DNA of 64,000 nucleotides from Prostheceraeus crozeri (lineage: Eukaryota > Platyhelminthes > Polycladida > Euryleptidae). Shown one piece after another: positions 57,516 through 64,000 of this stretch. The DNA lies in assembly GCA_907163375.1 (NCBI GenBank), contig CAJQUW010010295.1, positions 1-64,000 on the forward strand, in the 5' to 3' direction. Numbering within the stretch: position 1 is the first letter of the stretch; the number at the start of each line of letters is the position of its first letter. Below the pieces are notes generated by a model. That model did no database searches. It was not told where the DNA came from and saw only the letters and a program-made list of their open reading frames with translations. The position numbers and the translations under genes were made by a program.

Positions 57516-57735
57516 ATAATAGTGCACGAATAATAGAACGGATATATAACAAATAATAGAATCGGTTATTTTCAAATTAATAAATGAAAACAGCAAGGTT
57601 CTCCATTTCTCATGAAGTGCTACTGTGAGGATGTGGATAATATTGCTCTCTTATTTATAATGGCTTAACAACAGAGCGCTGAATTTAACCATAAGGAGTG
57701 AAGTCTAGACGCCCAAACGACAATTGCTGTGACCA

Positions 57736-58490
57736 TAGAGTATGTTAGGTAGAGTGGTAACTCCGCATTTATTAAATCCCCAATGTGCATACAATTTCGA
57801 TTTTATTAAATGAACTCAAGGGGGATACAGTTGGAATTGTTTCCAAAATGTGAGATTGCACATCTATGCAGCTTTGAAGAAATTACAACGGAATTGAATG
57901 ACCATGATAGCATAATGCAGAAGGAAATGATATTATTTTACAGATCGTCAGTGTCATGACAGATTTGAAGAGGCAATGTTTGTTAAATTTCAACTCGATG
58001 ACCTGCTATTGCTTTCATGCTGAACCTCAAAAGAATCTTCTTAAGCGTGATCATTTCACAGGCAACATGCCACTGATAGAGCAAAGTCATCAAATCAAAG
58101 AGAATGATTTCAATTAGCTTTGAAAGATGTAATTGGGTCCACATCACTATACAGATTCAAGAAATGAAAAGTGAATTAAGTGAATCATAAAACTTGAAAT
58201 TTCAGCCAAGAAAACAAAAAAAGATCTCGACTTTTTCATGAAGACTTCCCTTATAATGCGGCTCATGAAATTCCCTTGCAAATTAGTTATATTACGCTTA
58301 GTTAGGATGTTTTTTAGCAAATATTCATTCCTTTTGATATTCAACTTGCCTCATACTACTTATATAGGGAAGCCATCTCGGTAGTATATAAATTTGCAAA
58401 ATTTTGACTTTTTTAAATCTCCGCAAAAATTTGAATCTCTTCATATAAAAATTTTTACTGTATACAGACACCTTTGAGTCGACAAAACTT
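57736..58490 (+). mobile_element. R1 element in copy B
   Basis: Counterpart of R1 copy a, with a few substitutions near 58215-58310. Same truncated right end. Confidence 0.8.
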
Positions 58491-59118
58491 TTAAGCTCAA
58501 TTCCACCGTATGGAAATCGGGTTGAGCTAAACTACGGGAACATCGCATGGAAAATGCATGATTCTGAGCGCACCTCAATTTCACGAAAAATGGCATGTCG
58601 AGTTTTAAAAAATCATTCTTTATGTTCTTTGAACAGCAACTTAATGAAAGTAAAACATTGAAATCTCATCCACTGCATCCGATCATCTTCAGTGTGCACT
58701 GCATGTACCAGGTCATGAAAGCCGCTATGAATACTCCACGAAACGAAGAATTTGTATATTTTTCCTGCTAGCTCGTAGCGAAAAACTTGCCGCCACCAGC
58801 GTCGACGAAATGCCCACAACGTTTAACCAATCAGTGTTTCTCTCATCAATCAATGAATCTCGCAGCCACAAAATGTCGTAGCTTGCGTTGTTCACCCTTG
58901 TTGCTATGATTCGTGGCGAATTCGTTGCGATTTTCGTGGCCTGACATTTACAGTGTACCTGCAGCAAATTGAAAATAAAGGATATTTTGAGAAAATTACC
59001 TAAGATGAAGAATCGCAGAAATAATTCAATCAGACTTCATAGGATGAATCACTCTTACAATATTTAGATGTTCTGCTGCAAATGAGATTGGAAGTCATTG
59101 CATGGTTACAGAGAAGAG

Positions 59119-59445
59119 TCAATTCTTAATAAAGTTAACTTCGGAGTAATTCCCCATATTTGCGCTAGTCACCACTGGCTCCACTTTGTAAGATGGGAAA
59201 AGACCCACTTTACCGGTTCGAACGTTGGACCCTTTGGACATGCCGTTCCAATGGTTACCAACAATGTTTATTAGATCTCCTCGTTTGAGCTCGATTTCTT
59301 CTCGCTGCAGAGGCATATGATCAAACAAGGCGCGAACACGTGAAGGATTTTGTCCACTGAAGTGATAAATATTGTCAAGCGATTCGCATGCAGCACTTGC
59401 ATCCATGTTCAATGTTTGCATCAGCTCATACGCCATGCGACAGAC
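59119..59445 (-). CDS. FUT8: FUT8 exon 7 (copy B), intact
   Basis: Same acceptor and stop as the exon at 7114-7440. The SH3-like part reads VGNHWNGMSKG, keeping the histidine that human and fly FUT8 share (GNHWDG). The exon belongs to a second FUT8 copy whose upstream exons would lie beyond 64000. Confidence 0.92.
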   Translation of the reverse strand, partial: VCRMAYELMQTLNMDASAACESLDNIYHFSGQNPSRVRALFDHMPLQREEIELKRGDLINIVGNHWNGMSKGSNVRTGKVGLFPSYKVEPVVTSANMGNYSEVNFIKN

Positions 59446-60125
59446 CTGAAAGATAGAAACATTCAATTACATAAATAATGCAATAGCAATTGTCCCAGAA
59501 GTAAGGATCGATATGATTTGTTTCTTCAACTAGACCATCATCATTGAAGCTGACTATCGTAATTTTGATTTACCAGTATCCTTAAACATGCGCTCTAAAC
59601 ATCTGTCATTTGTGGTGTTGTAATAGAATGTTATGCTAAACAAAATGTTATTCTTGTGAGGAACTGAACTCAAGCATTAATAATACCACAAAACGTTTGA
59701 AAATTTCTATTTCCACCTTCTCAATAGGTGTGTTCCTAATCACTGACATTTCTTTGTAAGTAAAATGCGATCATTGTGCTGTAACGCTCTGTTTCAAATC
59801 TTCCAGAGTTGTCGGTGCACTTCTGTAGAATACCTCTAACTATATCCAACGACTTTAGTTCAGGGGATGGAGAATTATTCGAAGAGGATATGAACCCGTC
59901 TTTCATCCTTGACATGATCCCGCTGGATGACTGGCCTTACATGTAACTCGATCTGAAGAGATAGTCCGGGCTGTGTCGGCAATATGTGCCAGAGAATCCT
60001 CTCGCGCTTTCTTCACTTTTCCTTATCAGCTTGTCTATTCTATCCATACGTAAGGGTTGTAGCACATCCCGCCATACAATGCAATACAGCAATGGTTCCC
60101 AAGCGTAAGAAGCATGTAGCATAGC

Positions 60126-60879
60126 CACGGAATTAGATTGCATAACTCTTTCAGTTTACTAGAAGTAAAGACTAATGCAAAACGATTTCACATGCTGAAA
60201 CTTAGGAAGAGGACAAAAAGGAGTTCCTAATACCATACAGAGACAGAAAAAACAGTCGTGCGTCGCTTGCGGATTGCTGTGAATTCCTCCAAACTGCTTC
60301 GATTGCCATAACTCCTTCAGATTCGAAGAATTCAGATCATTGCTCACAAGTTTTCTCGTTAATGTTGGTCCGTCAGGTTTTTTGTTTAGAAGTTGGCAGG
60401 CGCGAGAAATTTAGTTCACTCCATCTCTTTGTAGGATTTATCAGTGAATGGTATTGTGACAGCGAAGTGTGACCGAACGAAGAACTCGATGTGTATAACA
60501 CGCACGCCACTGGCTGCTGTCTGAGGCTATATAGTGTTATATCTATGAACCATATCAAATGATTCGGATATCAGATATCAGGCGTGCCAACTGCCAAGTA
60601 GTGATATCTATGACTTCATGTAATAATTTAAATTACAAACTCTCTAACCTTCTGATACATGAAAGACCTACGTCCAAATAAATGTAGTTGACTTCTTGAT
60701 TTATTATTCTCAATACAAAACCGCAACAACTACAACACGCACGCCACTGGCTGCTGTCTGAGGCTCACTGCGTGACGACCTTAATCGTGTGTGGTGTATG
60801 CCATTTCATTATCGCATACGAGATATAACATTGTCTTTCTAGGAAACAACGAATAAGGAACGAGCAGTCTAATTCTGTG
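60126..60879. mobile_element. Non-autonomous hAT-like element with insert (copy B counterpart)
   Basis: Same ends, same AGCATAGC octamer on both sides, and the same internal insert with 31-bp direct repeats as 8121-8874. Confidence 0.85.
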
Positions 60880-61486
60880 AGCATAGCAGATATGTGAGTA
60901 GCACTATAAGCTGCAGATAAACAGCAACGTTGGTAAATGCTGGTACCAGTTATGCTACAACATCATGTTCAACAAAATATTCATTTCATAAAATTGCATT
61001 TCAGGACCTGTGAAAATGTCTCATAGTTTTGAATAGACTCATAATGTAAGTAAGTGCACTGATAAGTTAGTACACTCACCGATCAGTATATGGAGCAAGT
61101 ATATGGAGTATGGAAAGCCCTTGGGGCCAACTCTTACTAACATTTTTTAGCTTATCTTGGAGAAGTCAACTTGGACAAATGACGCATGTTCCTATGTAAA
61201 ACGAAATCTTTCACATTTCAATCAGAGAATGATATCCTTCCATCAATTCGGTGAGAATAATGGGATTAAACAGCTCAGATATGAGATGGGATTTACCGTC
61301 ACAACCAGATGACGAGTGTGATCGCCAAGCGTATTCATATATTGAGAACACTGAGACCGTTGACCAATGCCGAAGAGTTGCATGTGGTATATAAGCTTCA
61401 GTAACGCAATCAACAACTCAATATGCGAGTACATTTTTGTAGGAATAGCAAGCTCTCAAAAAAACTCGGCAGGTACTGTGCATGCA

Positions 61487-62859
61487 CGGAGGCTACTACT
61501 AAAGCTTTCAACCTTGACCATTCCCATAATTTGATAGTCACACAAATTCATTTCCGTGAACTATAGCATGTATCTAAATTAAGCAACCAGTTACAGATTG
61601 ATCGAATGCATTTCGTGGCCACAGGACACGATTCTTCACATGAATGCTGAACATTAGTGAGTACACCGACAACCATTGTCTCTCTTCACCGCAGTTACTG
61701 TCTCTTTCATCATGCAATTGAACAGACGTGATTCCCGTGCCATGATTTACTATGACTACAAGGCTTGTTTGACTGACAATGAGTCGTTTGATCGCTTGAC
61801 TGCTGCTTTCGGTGATTCTGCTTCATCTTACGGCACCATCAAGAATTGGTTCGCTGAATTTCGAAGGGGAAGAAGATCACTGGATGATGAGGTGCGTTCT
61901 GGAAGACCATCAGAATCTGTGACAGAAGAGAATGTTGAGTGTGTGGGAGCCATGATAGAAGCCGACGCAAGAGTGACTTATGCAATGATTGAAAGAAGTC
62001 TAGCGATTCATCCTCCTCAAATCCATCAAATCCAACATGAATCTCTTGGTGTGCGAAAGCGAACCGCTCGTTGGGTACCCCACCATTTGATTGAAGAACA
62101 AAAGACAGCTAGGGTGGAGTGGTGCCTGTTCATGAAAAGCAAGTTCAGAGATGGAAGCGCGAGAGAGTCAGCCAGTGTTGTAACCGATGACGAAACTTGG
62201 ATTTACCAGTTCGAGCCGGAAAAGAAGCAGCAGTTCCGAATGTGGTTGTTCCCTGGCGATGAACTTCCCGTCAAGTTTCGCAGAGTTCGAAGCTGCGGCA
62301 AGCAAATGGTCCTCATTTTCTTTTCCTCTAGCGGCCATGTTTCACCGTCGGTACTGGAAGAGCAAAGAACTGTTAGCTCCTCATGGTATTGAAGTGTTGG
62401 TCTACCAAAATTGTTGGATAATGTCCGAGAAAATTGGTCAAAGACAAGAAGAGCACGAGAAATGCTCCTCCACCGTGACAGCGCACCGGTCCACAAGTCG
62501 GCACAGAAAATGGCTTTTTTAGCTGAAAACAATGTCCATCTTCTCCCCCATCCTCCCTACAATCCGGATTTGTCACCAGCCGATTTCTTTTTGTTCCCTA
62601 AGGTGAAGTCAGCAATGCGCGGTATTCCTTTTCCCACCAAAGAGGACGCTGTTCAAGCCCACATGGATGAAGTGCTAAAACTGGATCTGACTGAGTACTG
62701 CAATTGTTTCAGTGGATGGTTTCGGCGAATGGACAAATGCATTGCCGCCAAAGGTGCATCTTTTGAAAAGTTATGATCAAATGTAAAAGAAATATAGGTT
62801 ACTGTTTAACATCAATTGCTTTTTCTATATAAGGCTAAAAAATTTAATAGTGCCCCTCG
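61487..62859 (+). mobile_element. mariner (DD34D-type) transposon, copy B
   Basis: Counterpart of 9484-10853 at the same position in the intron. The right end (minus strand) is CGAGGGGCACTATTAAA next to TA; the left end is CGGAGGCTACTACTAAAGC. Confidence 0.85.
61712..62776 (+). pseudogene. mariner transposase, broken (copy B)
   Basis: Starts MQLNRRDSRAMIYYDYKAC. The frame stays open to 62392, longer than in copy A: it covers the DNA-binding half and DDETWIYQFEPEKKQQ (first Asp), and ends early after RTVSSSWY. The rest, in another frame from 62411, has LLHRDSAPVHKSAQK, where copy A keeps the usual HDNAPAH, then YNPDLSPADFFLFPK and the end ASFEKL. Inactive. Confidence 0.85.
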
Positions 62860-63402
62860 TACAAGCACTACAATAATCGAGTGTCTTGAGAGTTCAGCAG
62901 CGAAACTTTAACATTGCATAACGACAAATAAGTTCTACATGCACTTCTTCCTCGTGTACTTTCTTCCAAAAGCAAGACGCTATGTGACCCCTTTTACAGA
63001 ACTGTCAAAGACAATGTTCACTTGTCCTTTTTACCACTTGCCTTTTAAACAAATAACATTAAAATTTTTAGGCATGAAAAAGTTTCTCAGTTCACTTTGT
63101 AATTGATTGATTTTCAATCGAAAGAAATGAAGCTCATCTACTGCTTGTACCACATATTTATAGGGACATTCACGGTGTCACCGAGAGCGCAGTCTCATTT
63201 TTGAAATTTCCTAAAAGATTTTTTTACAGTACTATGTATTTTAACCTCTAGATTACGAATATGATGGTCAAAAAATCATCCATCGAGGACTTCTCGAGAA
63301 AAGTCAAATATTCAAAATGTCGGACCTTGAAACCGAAACTACGAGTAATGGTAAAAACATACTGCATATTTGAAAGATATGTGCATGGATTTCATCACTC
63401 AC

Positions 63403-63751
63403 GTTAGAGGAGAACGTACAGACTAGGTAATTCGTTTCAGAAAGGAGCACTATATCAATAATGATGCCCCGGAACGATTTGTCACTAAATCGAGTTGATA
63501 GACTTGCTGCCTTTGACATTTTGCTGTCATTCATGACAACATAATCAGGATATTTACTCCGCATTTCTGACACAGCGCGAGGTTCATCAGTGGCTAGGAA
63601 TACCCGCTTCCTCCATCTATTTGGAGTCAAACTGCCATTTTTCGGCGTAGGAGGTCCGTGAGAAATTTCATATCTTCGGTACCAAGTTTCCACTTTCTTC
63701 ATGTACTGATCGACGGCGTAAGAAGCGGCTTCTGTTATCAGTTTATCTGAT
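63403..63751 (-). CDS. FUT8: FUT8 exon 6 (copy B), intact
   Basis: 349 nt, one fewer than copy A, so the reading frame runs through to the donor: RGIIIDIVLLSETNYLV then CTFSSN/GTGAGT, joining exon 7 at phase 0 to give CTFSSN-VCRMAYE, as in human CTFSSQVCRVAYE. The residues equivalent to human Asp368, Lys369, Glu373, Tyr382, Asp409, Asp453 and Ser469 are all present, with Asp410 replaced by Glu. This supports copy B encoding a working C-terminal half. Confidence 0.93.
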
Positions 63752-64000
63752 CTGGAAGTACAAGCAATTAAACATGTAGAATGGAGAAACATTAACGGAA
63801 AATTTCATCAATGCGCACTGATCATAAGTGATCAGTAAATCTTTACTCGTATCTTGTTCTATTTATATCTTAAGTATATTGGCCAGTGCTTGAATAAATA
63901 TTCGACACTCAAAAACCGACATGAGTGTCAAGCTGCCTATGATCACAGAAATAATTGCCTTATATGCGAGTGTTTAGTCTAGCGATAACTTTCTTGGCCA

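Larger units (their letters stand above)
59446..63402 (-). other. FUT8 intron (copy B)
   Basis: About 4.0 kb. It contains the hAT-like element 60126-60879 and the mariner 61487-62859, both shared with copy A. Nothing else coding was recognised. Confidence 0.8.
57520..64000. repeat. Large duplicated segment, copy B (cut by window end)
   Basis: Matches 5539-11995 in the same direction. At its left edge, AGTGCACGAATAATAGAA is followed by about 23 extra bases containing a second AATAATAGAA before the match resumes with TCGGTTATT. The match continues to the last base of the window, so its full length is unknown. Confidence 0.95.

Noticed and set aside
1-64000. LTR retroelements, Polintons or other capsid-bearing elements, and CRISPR arrays
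   Set aside because: I looked for gag, protease, integrase, capsid and polymerase B motifs, for long terminal direct repeats, and for regularly spaced short repeats, and found none.

Overview
The window is animal nuclear DNA: AT-rich, intron-rich, and dominated by transposable elements (Tc1/mariner, hAT-like, Penelope-like, LINE and SINE sequences). It holds no bacterial operons and no recognisable tRNA or rRNA gene. The sequence alone does not fix the phylum; an invertebrate is the best guess from the mix of Penelope-like elements, mariner, RTE and CR1/Jockey-type LINEs. The only host gene I can identify is the core alpha-1,6-fucosyltransferase FUT8, a Golgi type II membrane enzyme that adds fucose to the innermost GlcNAc of N-glycans. 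It lies on the minus strand across 45132-7114, in seven exons that I could place with matching splice phases: anchor and stem, coiled coil, helical stem, N-terminal catalytic half, a short beta-alpha exon, the GDP-fucose-binding half, and the SH3-like C-terminus. One exon of about 125-130 nt, expected between 15731 and 11746 and carrying the conserved WW and HVR motifs, was not found. Layout. 1-5538: a roughly 180-bp tandem repeat, a broken Penelope-like reverse transcriptase and a tRNA-derived SINE. 5539-11995: the 3' part of FUT8 with a mariner element, a hAT-like element and an R1 element. 11996-45132: the remaining FUT8 exons, with introns packed with R1 and hAT-like elements, Penelope-like fold-back insertions, two Tc1 elements and a CR1/Jockey-type LINE. 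45133-57519: intergenic DNA with short palindromes, a broken RTE LINE, a Penelope-like element and a DD41D transposon set in TA microsatellites, and a second LINE. 57520-64000: a second copy of 5539-11995 in the same orientation, differing by roughly 1-2% by eye and shifted by about 52,005 bp, with its own FUT8 exons 6 and 7 and the same mariner. The two copies are either a head-to-tail duplication of FUT8 with a unit of about 52 kb, or two haplotypes laid end to end by the assembler. The copy at 57.5-64 kb has an intact reading frame. The one at 5.5-12 kb has a frameshift in exon 6 and has lost an invariant SH3-region histidine. A CpG-rich, T/G-biased island lies at 14935-15665, next to FUT8 exon 5 and in the intron where the missing exon belongs. 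Together the missing exon, the island and the duplication make this locus the most interesting part of the window. No capsid- or envelope-bearing element and no LTR retroelement was recognised.
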